A DNA stretch of 64,000 bases from NCBI RefSeq assembly GCF_923081025.1, contig NZ_CAKLPZ010000001.1, positions 1,426,001-1,490,000 on the forward strand. The letters are read 5' to 3'. This document shows, one piece after another, positions 44,992 through 54,024 of this stretch. Position numbers and translations under genes: made by a program. Under the pieces are notes generated by a model. That model saw only the letters and a list, made by a program, of their open reading frames with translations, was not told the DNA's origin and ran no database searches. This stretch comes from Neolewinella maritima. GTDB lineage: Bacteria > Bacteroidota > Bacteroidia > Chitinophagales > Saprospiraceae. Position 1 is the stretch's first letter, and each line of letters opens with the position of its first letter.

Positions 44992-47778
44992 TTGTCCGTG
45001 TCTATCCACCGACCCTGTAGTTCAACCGTATTTCCCTTGCACCTGCGCGCCGCCGCCCTCCTGTTTTGCCTGCACTGTATGTCCTCTTTTGCGGGGGCGC
45101 AGGTGGATAGTATTCCCCCGGTTGTAGCCTTTACCGGCTCCACGGCAGCCTACCGTGTCAGTCCGGATAGTCTGGACGCGGCAGTCGACTACCAGGCCCG
45201 GGATAGTATGGACGTAGACCTGGTCAATCAGCGTATACATCTGTACGGCGCCGCTCGGGTGAACTACCAGCAGATCAGCCTGGAAGCAGACTATATCACC
45301 CTGGACTACGGCACCAACGTGGTGCGGGCCGAACCCTACCCGGATAGCGCAGGTGTTTTGGTAGGTGACCCGTTATTCAGTGATGGGGGTCAGGAATTTA
45401 CGGCAAAGAGTCTGGAGTATAACTTTAAGAGCAAGAAGGGGATCGTGCGGGAGACCGTGACGACGCAGGATGAGATATTTATCCGTGGCGGTAAGTCAAA
45501 GTTCGTCAGCGGAGCGATCCAGAGCAACGACAGTACCCGCTCGGACGTGATCTATACCGAAGGAGCCATCTTTACCAGCTGCTCGCTGGAGCATCCTCAC
45601 TTCGGCGTACGGACGCAGCGGGCCAAGATCGTGCCGAATAAACTGGCCATCATCGGTCCGTCGAACCTGGAGATCATGGGCGTACCTACGCCGCTGTGGT
45701 TGCCCTTCGGCTTCTTTCCGCTGAAGAGCGGTCGGTCGAGCGGCCTGCTCTTCCCCAGCGACTACCAGTACAGTCCACAGTGGGGATTCGGCTTTCAGGG
45801 GATCGGCTGGTTCTTCCCACTGGGCGAGCACGTCAACCTCACGGCTACGGGAGACATCTACCTGAACGGTACCTATACCATCAACTTAGCCAGCAGCTAC
45901 CGCCGGCGGTACAAGTATAGTGGTAACGCATCTTTTTCGTACCGGCGCCTGCGCGACGAGACGCCCATCAGCGAAGGCCTGGAGGAAGATATCAGTAAGG
46001 GTATTTCTATCAACTGGACGCACCGACAAGATCCCCGCGCGCATCCCACCTTCACCTTTGGTGGTAGCATCAATTTCCAGACCGACCTGGTCGATCAGCG
46101 CTTCATCAATACCTACGATGCGGCGAGTAAGAACGTGATCCGCTCGTCGATGAACCTGACCAAGACCTTCCCGAAGCTTAAGTCTACGCTCACTGCAGGA
46201 CTGAATCACAGTCAGAATAACCAGACCCGCGAGATCAGCGTCAACTTCCCCGATGCACGCTTTCAGACCCAGACGATCTACCCCCTCCGAAATCTGCCGG
46301 GGAGTCAGCGCAAGTGGTACAAGAAGCTGGCCGTACGCTACGGCAACCAACTACGCACGGAATTTGAGGGCCTCGATACAAGCTTTTTCACGGCCCAAAC
46401 GCTTACGAACGCCCGCTACGGCTTTCAGCAGGATGCCAGTGCTTCCCTCAGTTTGAACGTGCTGAAGTACTTCAACGTGAGCCCGAGCATGAACTACTCG
46501 GAGGTCTACTACGGTAAAACGCTGGATTATTTCCTCGATACTACAACGATCAGGACTACGGAGGCGCTCGATGAGGATGGTAATCCGTTTCTGGACACCA
46601 CGGATTTTGCCACCATTGAAGAATTGCTCAACCCGGGATTGGCCAGCTTTCGCAACTTCAGCGCGGCAGTGAGCGTGAGTACGCAGCTATTCGGTAAGAT
46701 CCTGTTCGGGCGCCGCCGCGGAATTTTCGGACTGAAGGGGCTGCGACACGTACTCAAACCATCTGCCTCGCTTAGCTACCAACCGGACAACCGCGATGCG
46801 ACGGACTTCATCAGCGGGCTGCCGTACTTCATCTCACAGGCACAGATCGACCCGGAACGCGGGGACGCCGAGCGCTTCGTGACTCCCTTTGCCGGACAGC
46901 TCTTTGGTCAGCCCACCCGCACGGAGGGCAATCTGGGCATCAACTACAGTCTGAGCAACCTTTTCGAGGCGAAGGTCTACAGCCGCAAAGACAGCACGGA
47001 TAAAATCGTCAAGCTCTTCCAAAATATCGGGGTGAGCGGCCGCTACCAGCTGAGCGCCGATAGCTTACAGTGGAGTCCCATCAGCGTGAACGGTAGTACG
47101 CGTTTCTTCAAGGGACTCAGTCAGGTGTCGCTGCGTGCGCAGTTCGATCCCTACATCAGTACCTACAACGAGCGTACCCGGCAGGTGAGTAGGGTAGACC
47201 GTACCACGCTAAGCGAGCGGGGCGTGCCCGTACAGCTTAGTAGCTTCAACGGGACGATCTCGACAAACCTTACGGTAGCCAAGTTTCGCGAGCTGTTCCA
47301 GGGGCAGGAGGAAGAATTTGTCACCGATGTAGCCGAAGAGCGACGCAAGCGCCGGGAGGAGGAGGCTACGCTGTTTGAGGAGACGGACATTCTAAGTCTA
47401 TTCGAAAACTTCAGCATCCGGCACACCCTCAACTTCCGGCTCGACCGGGAGATCGCTACCTCTGAGGTACCGGGGGCCCGGGATACCCTGCGGTTCAATA
47501 CGACGGCCAACAGTATAGAGTTGCGGGGTGCGCTGAACCTGACGGAGAACTGGAGCGTCAACATCGGTCAGATCGGCTATGACTTTACCAGTAAACGTAT
47601 CACTTATCCCTATCTCAGTTTTGCGCGCGACCTGCACTGCTGGGAGATGCGCTTTAGCTGGGCTCCCCAGGTAAATACCTATCAGTTCAGTATCGCCGTT
47701 AAGCCAGGTGTTTTCGACTTCCTCGAGGTGCCGGTCAACCAGAATCGCTACGACGGGCAGCGACAGTTCGGGAGGTAA
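44992..47778 (+). CDS. lptD: LPS-assembly outer-membrane protein LptD
   Basis: This large protein (up to 928 residues) has a signal peptide (LRAAALLFCLHCMSSFAGAQ), an N-terminal OstA-type beta-jellyroll (about 70-200; INQRIHLYGAARVNY-like, LEADYITLDYGTNVVRA) and a long C-terminal beta-barrel with the LptD-like segment PTPLWLPFGFFPLKSGRSSGLL. It inserts lipopolysaccharide into the outer leaflet together with LptE. The start is uncertain: TTG 44992 is the first possible, but TTG 45037 would place the initiator directly before the signal peptide. A -7 box at 44920 fits either. A hairpin terminator for the opposite gene lies just after the stop. Confidence 0.92.
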   Translation: MSVSIHRPCSSTVFPLHLRAAALLFCLHCMSSFAGAQVDSIPPVVAFTGSTAAYRVSPDSLDAAVDYQARDSMDVDLVNQRIHLYGAARVNYQQISLEADYITLDYGTNVVRAEPYPDSAGVLVGDPLFSDGGQEFTAKSLEYNFKSKKGIVRETVTTQDEIFIRGGKSKFVSGAIQSNDSTRSDVIYTEGAIFTSCSLEHPHFGVRTQRAKIVPNKLAIIGPSNLEIMGVPTPLWLPFGFFPLKSGRSSGLLFPSDYQYSPQWGFGFQGIGWFFPLGEHVNLTATGDIYLNGTYTINLASSYRRRYKYSGNASFSYRRLRDETPISEGLEEDISKGISINWTHRQDPRAHPTFTFGGSINFQTDLVDQRFINTYDAASKNVIRSSMNLTKTFPKLKSTLTAGLNHSQNNQTREISVNFPDARFQTQTIYPLRNLPGSQRKWYKKLAVRYGNQLRTEFEGLDTSFFTAQTLTNARYGFQQDASASLSLNVLKYFNVSPSMNYSEVYYGKTLDYFLDTTTIRTTEALDEDGNPFLDTTDFATIEELLNPGLASFRNFSAAVSVSTQLFGKILFGRRRGIFGLKGLRHVLKPSASLSYQPDNRDATDFISGLPYFISQAQIDPERGDAERFVTPFAGQLFGQPTRTEGNLGINYSLSNLFEAKVYSRKDSTDKIVKLFQNIGVSGRYQLSADSLQWSPISVNGSTRFFKGLSQVSLRAQFDPYISTYNERTRQVSRVDRTTLSERGVPVQLSSFNGTISTNLTVAKFRELFQGQEEEFVTDVAEERRKRREEEATLFEETDILSLFENFSIRHTLNFRLDREIATSEVPGARDTLRFNTTANSIELRGALNLTENWSVNIGQIGYDFTSKRITYPYLSFARDLHCWEMRFSWAPQVNTYQFSIAVKPGVFDFLEVPVNQNRYDGQRQFGR

Positions 47779-47781
47779 AAA

Positions 47782-47813
47782 AACCCGATGTATCGCAGAT
47801 GATACATCGGGTT
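47782..47813 (-). terminator. Intrinsic terminator after the PRC-barrel gene
   Basis: AACCCGATGTATC (47782-47794) and GATACATCGGGTT (47801-47813) form a perfect 13-bp stem with a 6-base loop. On the minus strand it is followed by a run of T (seven A at 47777-47783 on the plus strand), so it terminates the minus-strand PRC-barrel transcript and may also stop lptD from the other side. Confidence 0.9.
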
Positions 47814-47838
47814 GGGTAGGTATTGCCGGAGGGTAAAC

Positions 47839-48375
47839 TTACCGGGGCATCTTGGTGGTATAAAAGCCACTGGTGTAGAAGTCATCGTCCAGGGTATTGG
47901 CGTTGCGGAACTCATTGGTAGAGAACCGGCTGCGATCGTAGCTGCTACCGTACTCGTGGAAGTCTGCCAGGTAATCGTTGGTGTCGATCTCGTACCGGGT
48001 GGTGTAGCCCTTGTCCTTACGGAAGCGTGGGTAGTCGACCAGGTGATCGAAGGTCAGCCCCAGTAGGGTCGCCGTGTTGGATGAGGCATTCAGGTGCACC
48101 AGCCCGACGGGAATGAGCGCGTGACGGTCTTCTTCGGTGTAGCGGTCTCCGGTGTGCCGCTTGATGACATCATCGTCGATCTCTACCTCGACGTAGCGGA
48201 CCAAATTGGCGGAAGTATCAGCGAGTAGGCCTTCTACCTCTCCGATGGTCTCATCAGAGCTCAGCTTGACGCTGTAGCCGCGTGGGTCTACGTCGTCGTG
48301 GTGGACTTTGTAGCCGGATAGATCCTCGAGGAACTTCAGCCGGGTGTTTTCGGTGTCATTAATAATAGTACTCAT
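47839..48375 (-). CDS. PRC-barrel domain protein
   Basis: This 178-residue soluble protein has a PRC-barrel-like beta domain (about 12-115; FLEDLSGYKVHHDDVDPRG, then IGEVEGLLAD and LVRYVEVEID) and a polar, Tyr- and Asp-rich C-terminal tail. PRC-barrels bind RNA, proteins or lipids and occur in stress-related and ribosome-maturation proteins. In Bacteroidota and Deinococcus they often lie beside YsnF/AvaK genes, as here. The ATG is preceded by an A/T-rich leader without Shine-Dalgarno, typical of highly translated Bacteroidota genes. It is the last gene before a strong terminator. Confidence 0.87.
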   Translation of the reverse strand: MSTIINDTENTRLKFLEDLSGYKVHHDDVDPRGYSVKLSSDETIGEVEGLLADTSANLVRYVEVEIDDDVIKRHTGDRYTEEDRHALIPVGLVHLNASSNTATLLGLTFDHLVDYPRFRKDKGYTTRYEIDTNDYLADFHEYGSSYDRSRFSTNEFRNANTLDDDFYTSGFYTTKMPR

Positions 48376-48416
48376 AATGGATAATTTTTTAGTTGCAAAA
48401 AGAGGGGAGGGGATGC

Positions 48417-49058
48417 TTATGATCCCATCATGCTCAGTACTTCCCGGGCCTGGCCGAAGAAGGAGCGAACGTTCTCTTTTTGATTGAGTGTGAGTGACTC
48501 GGCGGTCATTGCCTGCGCCTCAGAGCGGAGGTTGCTGATCGCGTCGCTGGTAGCGTTACCATTGACTCGGTCGACATCTTCAAAGATCTCTACGATGAGC
48601 ATGCTGGCCATCTTGATCTTGTCGGCGTGGTCGCCGGCCATGGGGTCGCGGGTGATCTCGTCGGCCAGTTTCTTTGCGCGGCTGACTTTGCTGTCGACGT
48701 TAGCCTCATCGGCTACTCCTTCCGCAATTGCAAGAGCGGCAGCGGCATTAGCCAGTTGAGTAATGGCCTGGTGGCTGAACTCATGATCAAGACCCATCTC
48801 ACCTTCCATATTGGCGGTGGTGGCCATGAAGGCTTCTTTGGCGGTCATGAACTCTGCATAGTCCGCTTCGTCCACTTCAGCAGCAACGGGTGCTACGGTG
48901 TCGTCTTCTTCGATTACCTCTTCGGTAAGTACTTCATCCGATTCCTCGAATGCTTCAGCGACTCCCCAGATGATAAGTCCTAGTAGGAGTAAGCCAATAA
49001 TCCAGGGCCAGATTGATCCGCCGCTGGCTTTCTTTTCTTCGATGCGTATTTGTGCCAT
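48417..49058 (-). CDS. Membrane-anchored helical protein of unknown function
   Basis: This 213-residue protein has one membrane helix (about 16-36, SIWPWIIGLLLLGLIIWGVA), an acidic linker (37-70) and a helical domain rich in Ala, Glu and Asp. I do not recognise the family. Its place between a PRC-barrel gene and YsnF/AvaK genes on the same strand suggests an envelope-stress role. It starts MAQIRIEEKK and has an A/T-rich leader. Confidence 0.78.
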   Translation of the reverse strand: MAQIRIEEKKASGGSIWPWIIGLLLLGLIIWGVAEAFEESDEVLTEEVIEEDDTVAPVAAEVDEADYAEFMTAKEAFMATTANMEGEMGLDHEFSHQAITQLANAAAALAIAEGVADEANVDSKVSRAKKLADEITRDPMAGDHADKIKMASMLIVEIFEDVDRVNGNATSDAISNLRSEAQAMTAESLTLNQKENVRSFFGQAREVLSMMGS

Positions 49059-49086
49059 AACAGTGTATGATTATATGATATAAAAT

Positions 49087-49122
49087 GCCGGCAGCCTAGC
49101 CCGCTAAGACCAGGCTGCCGGC
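49087..49122 (-). terminator. Hairpin after the AvaK-like gene, possible weak terminator
   Basis: GCCGGCAGCCT (49087-49097) and AGGCTGCCGGC (49112-49122) form a perfect 11-bp stem with a 14-base loop. On the minus strand it is followed by ATTTTATAT rather than a clean T-run, so it may terminate inefficiently or stabilise the 3' end of the upstream mRNA. Confidence 0.6.
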
Positions 49123-49142
49123 GATTGATGCGAACGAGGAGC

Positions 49143-49988
49143 TTAGACTAGGTCGTCGTTACGCTTGGTGTTGGTGCGGGTGGTGCCATCTGCATTACGC
49201 AGTTTGTCGCCGGCATCCTTCACGATGTCTACCTCGGTTTCCCGGGCGGTTTCACGCACGGTCTCGGTGCGGGTATCTACATCCTTCTTGATGTTGATCT
49301 CCTCCACTACGCGGGCGGTCTTGGATACAACGGCTTCCTCGGCGGTCTCCTTCATGGAGATCGTCTTGTCGCGGAAGTCTGCTGCGTCGGCTGGACGGTC
49401 TACGGGGGTACGTGTTACGGTTACGTGCTCGGTGCGGAGGCGGATAGCTTCTTCTACCGGACGCTCGATAATGTGGCTGCGCACGGTGACGCCACCAGTC
49501 TGTACTTCACGCTTGCCGATGGCTACGTCTTCCTTGACGACTTCGATCATCCCGTCGGTATCGACGTTGCCGAAGCGTTCGTTCAGGCGCGACCGGTTGG
49601 TGTCAGCGTTGAAGCTTTTATTTTCGTACTGCTTGTAGCGATCGTCCATATCGATGGCACCGAAACGATCCAGGATAGAGGCTGCCTTTTTGGCTTTTTC
49701 CATGCCGTTGGTGTGTACGGTGACTACCGTGCCGCGGCTGGCTACTTCACGGCCGACCTTGCGGCGGCGCTCGTAGTCGTCATCATCGTCGCCGAAGATG
49801 TTTTCGAAGAACCGCTCGATGGCGTTGTCGTCATCGTCGTGCTTCCGGTCCGTTGCGCGGTTGCCGTGGCTGCCGTACTTGGAAACGTCGATGTCACTGC
49901 TGGTGAAGCCTTGCTTGGTGAGGGCCTCCTTGGCGCTGTTGGCTTGTGCCATGGTGTCAAATACGCCGATAACTGTCTGGTTATTCAT
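49143..49988 (-). CDS. YsnF/AvaK-domain (DUF2382) stress protein
   Basis: This 281-residue protein has an N-terminal alpha-beta domain like that of general stress protein 17M (QTVIGVFDTMAQANSAKEAL, residues 4-23), an Asp-rich insert (DDDDNAIERFFENIFGDDDD), then a DUF2382 domain (about 140-260; MIEVVKEDVAIGKREVQTG, VTVRSHIIERPVEE) and an end of charged heptad-like repeats. The family is found in desiccation-, radiation- and oxidative-stress loci. Its biochemical role is unknown. It is one of two DUF2382 genes in this cluster. Confidence 0.87.
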   Translation of the reverse strand: MNNQTVIGVFDTMAQANSAKEALTKQGFTSSDIDVSKYGSHGNRATDRKHDDDDNAIERFFENIFGDDDDDYERRRKVGREVASRGTVVTVHTNGMEKAKKAASILDRFGAIDMDDRYKQYENKSFNADTNRSRLNERFGNVDTDGMIEVVKEDVAIGKREVQTGGVTVRSHIIERPVEEAIRLRTEHVTVTRTPVDRPADAADFRDKTISMKETAEEAVVSKTARVVEEINIKKDVDTRTETVRETARETEVDIVKDAGDKLRNADGTTRTNTKRNDDLV

Positions 49989-50035
49989 TACTAATGCTAA
50001 ATTTATTGGTTAAGTGATAAGAATATGCTCACTAC

Positions 50036-50485
50036 CTATTCGGGTAGTGGAGCGGTTGTGTTTGTGGTGGGGGGGGAGCGGCTTACTACGGCTTGTTCCG
50101 TGTGTAGCTCCACCCGCTCGGTGTGTTCTTCGGAGCGGGTCTCCTGAATGAGGTGTATCTCTTCTACAAGTACCAGTCGCTTAGTGATGACCTCCTCTTC
50201 CCGTACTACGGGTACAATCAGGTTCTTGCCCTCGTAGCGTGGCTGCGGCATAGTGTCAACTACCTGATTGATGGGTACCCGGGTCTCGCGATATGCGGTA
50301 TGAATGGTAGTAAGGGGTACGTCAACCGTTTCGGTCTGCACTGTTTTATGCACATTAACTTCCCCGGTGACTACCTCACGCGTGGTGACTGACAACTGCT
50401 CTTTGATTACCGATATAGTGCTTTCGTCCACGACTTCTGTGGTCTTATTCGCTTGTTCGGGAAATTGCTTTGTGTGATCCGCCAT
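50036..50485 (-). CDS. Short DUF2382 (YsnF/AvaK) protein
   Basis: This 149-residue protein is almost entirely a DUF2382 domain: ISVIKEQLSVTTREVVTGEVNVHK at about 25-48, then VVREEEVITKRLVLVEEIHL near 95-115. It lacks the N-terminal stress domain of the next gene. It is the first gene of the cluster, with no recognisable -7 box in its 50-base upstream region. A strong terminator of the receptor gene isolates it from transcription upstream. Confidence 0.85.
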   Translation of the reverse strand: MADHTKQFPEQANKTTEVVDESTISVIKEQLSVTTREVVTGEVNVHKTVQTETVDVPLTTIHTAYRETRVPINQVVDTMPQPRYEGKNLIVPVVREEEVITKRLVLVEEIHLIQETRSEEHTERVELHTEQAVVSRSPPTTNTTAPLPE

Positions 50486-50534
50486 CGTCTATTGTATGTC
50501 AAGCGTCCCATACTTTGTTCGGAAAATGCACAAA

Positions 50535-50569
50535 AAAGCCCCCAATCACTCGGTGTGACTGGGGGCTTT
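50535..50569 (-). terminator. Intrinsic terminator of the Oar-like receptor gene
   Basis: AAAGCCCCCAATCAC (50535-50549) pairs with GTGACTGGGGGCTTT (50555-50569), one mismatch, loop of 5. On the minus strand the stem is followed by six T, ending transcription of the receptor gene 37 bases after its stop. Confidence 0.92.
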
Positions 50570-50605
50570 GCGCTCAATAGGCGGACCTACCGTATGATAG
50601 GGAAC

Positions 50606-53600
50606 CTACCGGAAGATGTAGCGCACACCTACCTGCATGGTATAGCGGCTGCTCCGTAGTCCACTGTCATCGAGGTTGTCGTTGAAGATCGTGCCGGGCG
50701 ATCCGCCTTCGAGGATCTCATTGGGTACGGTGTAGGTAGGCACGCCATCCTCACTAACGTCCTCCAGGTTAAGCAGTGAGTAGGTACCGAAGCCGAGATT
50801 ATTCAACTTACCCCAGTTCGCGTTCAGCAGGTTATTGAGGTTGAAGATGTCCAGGGACAGCTGAAGGATATTGGTCTTACCATTTGCCATCTCGACCTTG
50901 AAGTCCTGCAGCACACGCGCGTCGAAGATCACCTTGAAGGGACCCCAGGCGCCGTTGCGCTCCGCGTAGCCACCACGGTTCTCGCTCAAGTAGTTGTCGG
51001 CCTCAATAAACTCATTAAGTGCATCGTACTGGCGTCCGGCGCTAACTCCGTCTCTGTTCTCTACCAGATTAATATCGTCTGCCGATGCGGGGATGTATAC
51101 GACCTCATTGAAATCGAATCCGAAATCGTTAACCAGATCACGGTTACGCGCACCGATCACGTAAGTGTAGGGTTGTGCCTGATCGCCATTCATGAAAATA
51201 GCGAAGGTGGTCTTGGTATACTTCGTATCGATGGCGTAAGACGCCGAGCTGAAGATCCGGTGACCTGCGGCGAAGGCGGAGCGCTGCACCGGACCCTCGT
51301 TGTTTCGTCCTTCTGGATTGTAGTATCCCCGCCACTGCGAGGAGTTCTGACTGGAGGTACCGTCGAAAAGACTGTAGGAATCACCGTAGGAGTAGCCCAG
51401 GGTACCGATGAAGCCATTGGTAAAGGGCTTCTGTAGTACGGCGGAGAAGTTCCAGCTGTAACCCTTGTCCGTGTTGCTGCCGAGGTAGATACCAGTGTAG
51501 GTGCGGTCGATCGCGCCGGGATTGGTGTAGTACACCCGGTCGTCTGGCGAGCCGGTCAGCCGCTTCTGGTTGCTGGGATCGAGGTTCAGGCTCTGGTAGC
51601 GTACGTAGTTGTTGAACTTCGTGTACAGACCTTCCAGGGTCAGGTTGATATCACCGGGCAGTTTATAGTCTACCGCAAGGTTGATCTTGGTCGTCTGTGG
51701 AAGCTTGAAGTTCTCCGCAAACAGGTCGATCTGTCCGGATGGATCGGGGTCGGCTACGTTGATATCACCAGGCTCCTGGGAGTTGATGTCAGGGTTGAAC
51801 ACGACTTCATCCCGCAGACGTACACCACCGATATTGAATCCGTAGTTGTTGTACGCACCACCTACCCAAACGAGTGGGGCCCGGCTGGTGAAGATGCCGA
51901 TACCGCCGCGCAGCTGCAGGGTACGGTTGCCCAACACATCGTAGTTAAAGCCTAGACGTGGGCTAAAGAGGATGCTGGAGCTGATACCCTGACCGGTGCG
52001 CGCACCTTCGAGGTCATAACCGGCCGCTTCGAGGGCTGGAATGGTCTCGTTATTGAACTGTGCATTGATGGGTACATCGTTGGGGTACAGCGAGACGTCT
52101 GCCCGAATGCCGCCGGTAAGCCGCAGCGCATCCGTGACCTGCCACTCATCCTGAATGTAGAAACCGAGTAGACTCTGCTTGAGGGTAGCAATGGCTTCGC
52201 TATCATCTCCCGTGACGTTGTCGACCTGGCTGAAGCTGCGGTCGAACTGACTGGAGGGCAGGCCGAGGAGGAACTGGTCCAGACCGGTCGTGTCGCCGAT
52301 ACCATTGTACTGGTAGGAGCCGAAGTTTTCGCGCACGAACAGGTTGCCGGCCTTGAAGAATTCCAGGTTGGCACCGATCAGGATATTGTGACGTCCCTTG
52401 TAGATGCTGAAGTCGTTCTTGACGGTGAGAACGTCCTGGTTCAGGAGGTTGGCCGTACTGAAACGATCGGCACCGAACTCAAAGCCTGCGCCGTTGTCAC
52501 CGTCGTTGATGCGTACGGTGGGAAAGTCGGGACCGAAGGGGTCACGATCGTCCCGTACGATGGTCAGACCTACCGTCAGATTGTTCGAGGTATTGTTGTT
52601 GAAGATCGAGTTCAGTTCCAGTGCCGAGCTGTTGGTGTTGGAGATGAAGAACTCCGATCCGTTGATGAAGTCTAGGTTGCGCGCGTTGGATCCCCGCGCT
52701 TCCAGGTTCTCCGCACTTACGTAAGAGTGGCGTACGCTGAGCTTGTGTACGTCGCTCAGGTTGAAGTCGAGCTTAGCCAGGATCTTGTCGCTATTCAGGT
52801 AGGCCGTGTTGTTGTCGAAGCTTCCCAGGTCGTAATTGTAGTTGCTCTGCACGAAATTGCGTAGGCGGTCTACGTCGGCGGAGGTAGATTCACCCTCGTA
52901 GTTGCCGAAGCTGAAGGGCTGTGGGGTTTCGTCACGTTGAAGTTCGGCGTTGACGAAGAAGAATACTTTGTCCTTGATAAGGGGACCGCCCAGACGAGCT
53001 CCGTACGTTTTAGCCGAAAATTCTGAGATAGGATCGAAATCGTACCGATCGTTGTTTGTGTATTCTTGGTTACGCGTCAGGCTTTCGTTACGCAAGAAAT
53101 AGTACGCACTGCCTTCAAAGTCGTTGGTACCGGAGCGCGTCACAGCGCTGATCGAACCTCCAGCAAAACCACTCTGCCGTACATCGAAGGGAGCAACCGA
53201 TACGGTGAACTGCTCTACAGCATCGATAGAGATGGGAGAGACACCCGTCTGGCCACCGTTGGTACCGGAACCGGAAAGTCCGAACGCATCGTTGTTTACC
53301 GCGCCGTCGATGTAGATCGAGTTGAAGCGGTTGTTCTGGCCGGCGATCGAGATGGCAAAGCCGTCGCCTTCGGTAATCTTCGCCAGGGGGTTGAGGCGCG
53401 CGAAGTCGGCAATATTCCGGTTCACGGTAGGCAGGGCCTCGATCTGCTCTTCGCTGATCGTAGTTTCCTGACCGGTACGTCCACCGTCGAAGACACTGGA
53501 ACGGTTCGCGATCACGGTCACCTCACCCAGGTTTACCGAGCTTTCACCCAGTGCACGGCTGAAGTTGAGGGCCTGACCGAGCTGTAGCTGCTTGCCTTCC

Positions 53601-53881
53601 TCGATGAGGGGGTCGAAACCGATATAGGTTACCGACAGCGTGTAGGGACCGCCTACGCGCAGACCCGGAAGACGGAAAAAGCCGTCCTCATCGGTAACGT
53701 TGCCGTAGGTTGTACCGGAGGGAGTGTGCACCGCCTGGACGGTAGCACCGATCAGGGGTTCGCCGTTCGTGCCATCAGTGATCTGACCAAAGATCGAAGA
53801 GGTCGTAACCCCCTGGCCCACCAGCCCCAGGGGCAGCAGCAGTACCAGCAGTACCGTAAAGCATGAAGTGAAAAATCGCAT
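50606..53881 (-). CDS. TonB-dependent receptor, Oar-like
   Basis: This 1091-residue outer-membrane protein has a signal peptide (FFTSCFTVLLVLLLPLGLVGQG), a carboxypeptidase-regulatory domain (about 28-110), a plug (NRNIADFARLNPLAKI, NRFNSIYIDGAVNNDAFGL, GGSISAVTRSGTNDFEGSA) and a large barrel ending YTMQVGVRYIFR. The plug is that of Oar-like receptors, which in Myxococcus take part in protease export and in Bacteroidota may carry peptides or large substrates. ATG 53881 fits the signal peptide. An in-frame ATG at 53962 would add 27 residues. It has its own terminator and the 19-bp intergenic motif lies 118 bases upstream. Confidence 0.9.
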   Translation of the reverse strand: MRFFTSCFTVLLVLLLPLGLVGQGVTTSSIFGQITDGTNGEPLIGATVQAVHTPSGTTYGNVTDEDGFFRLPGLRVGGPYTLSVTYIGFDPLIEEGKQLQLGQALNFSRALGESSVNLGEVTVIANRSSVFDGGRTGQETTISEEQIEALPTVNRNIADFARLNPLAKITEGDGFAISIAGQNNRFNSIYIDGAVNNDAFGLSGSGTNGGQTGVSPISIDAVEQFTVSVAPFDVRQSGFAGGSISAVTRSGTNDFEGSAYYFLRNESLTRNQEYTNNDRYDFDPISEFSAKTYGARLGGPLIKDKVFFFVNAELQRDETPQPFSFGNYEGESTSADVDRLRNFVQSNYNYDLGSFDNNTAYLNSDKILAKLDFNLSDVHKLSVRHSYVSAENLEARGSNARNLDFINGSEFFISNTNSSALELNSIFNNNTSNNLTVGLTIVRDDRDPFGPDFPTVRINDGDNGAGFEFGADRFSTANLLNQDVLTVKNDFSIYKGRHNILIGANLEFFKAGNLFVRENFGSYQYNGIGDTTGLDQFLLGLPSSQFDRSFSQVDNVTGDDSEAIATLKQSLLGFYIQDEWQVTDALRLTGGIRADVSLYPNDVPINAQFNNETIPALEAAGYDLEGARTGQGISSSILFSPRLGFNYDVLGNRTLQLRGGIGIFTSRAPLVWVGGAYNNYGFNIGGVRLRDEVVFNPDINSQEPGDINVADPDPSGQIDLFAENFKLPQTTKINLAVDYKLPGDINLTLEGLYTKFNNYVRYQSLNLDPSNQKRLTGSPDDRVYYTNPGAIDRTYTGIYLGSNTDKGYSWNFSAVLQKPFTNGFIGTLGYSYGDSYSLFDGTSSQNSSQWRGYYNPEGRNNEGPVQRSAFAAGHRIFSSASYAIDTKYTKTTFAIFMNGDQAQPYTYVIGARNRDLVNDFGFDFNEVVYIPASADDINLVENRDGVSAGRQYDALNEFIEADNYLSENRGGYAERNGAWGPFKVIFDARVLQDFKVEMANGKTNILQLSLDIFNLNNLLNANWGKLNNLGFGTYSLLNLEDVSEDGVPTYTVPNEILEGGSPGTIFNDNLDDSGLRSSRYTMQVGVRYIFR

Positions 53882-53999
53882 CAAGGAAGGATTTAGTTGA
53901 TTAGGTTCCGGAGCAGTGACTCCTAAGTTGCCGCAAAGGTCCGAAGTGTCGGCCACCTTCATGTTAACTCAGTGTTAACCTTTTCTAGTCCTTCCTCCC

Positions 54000-54018
54000 C
54001 GCACCCGCGTACGCGCCC
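54000..54018 (+). repeat. Intergenic 19-bp motif, copy 3
   Basis: CGCACCCGCGTACGCGCCC, identical over 19 bases to copy 2 (41379-41397 on the other strand). It lies in the gap between the DUF4197 gene and the Oar-like receptor, upstream of the receptor. Just below it, at 53963-53979, are two GTTAAC words separated by 5 bases. Confidence 0.6.
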
Positions 54019-54024
54019 GTGTCC

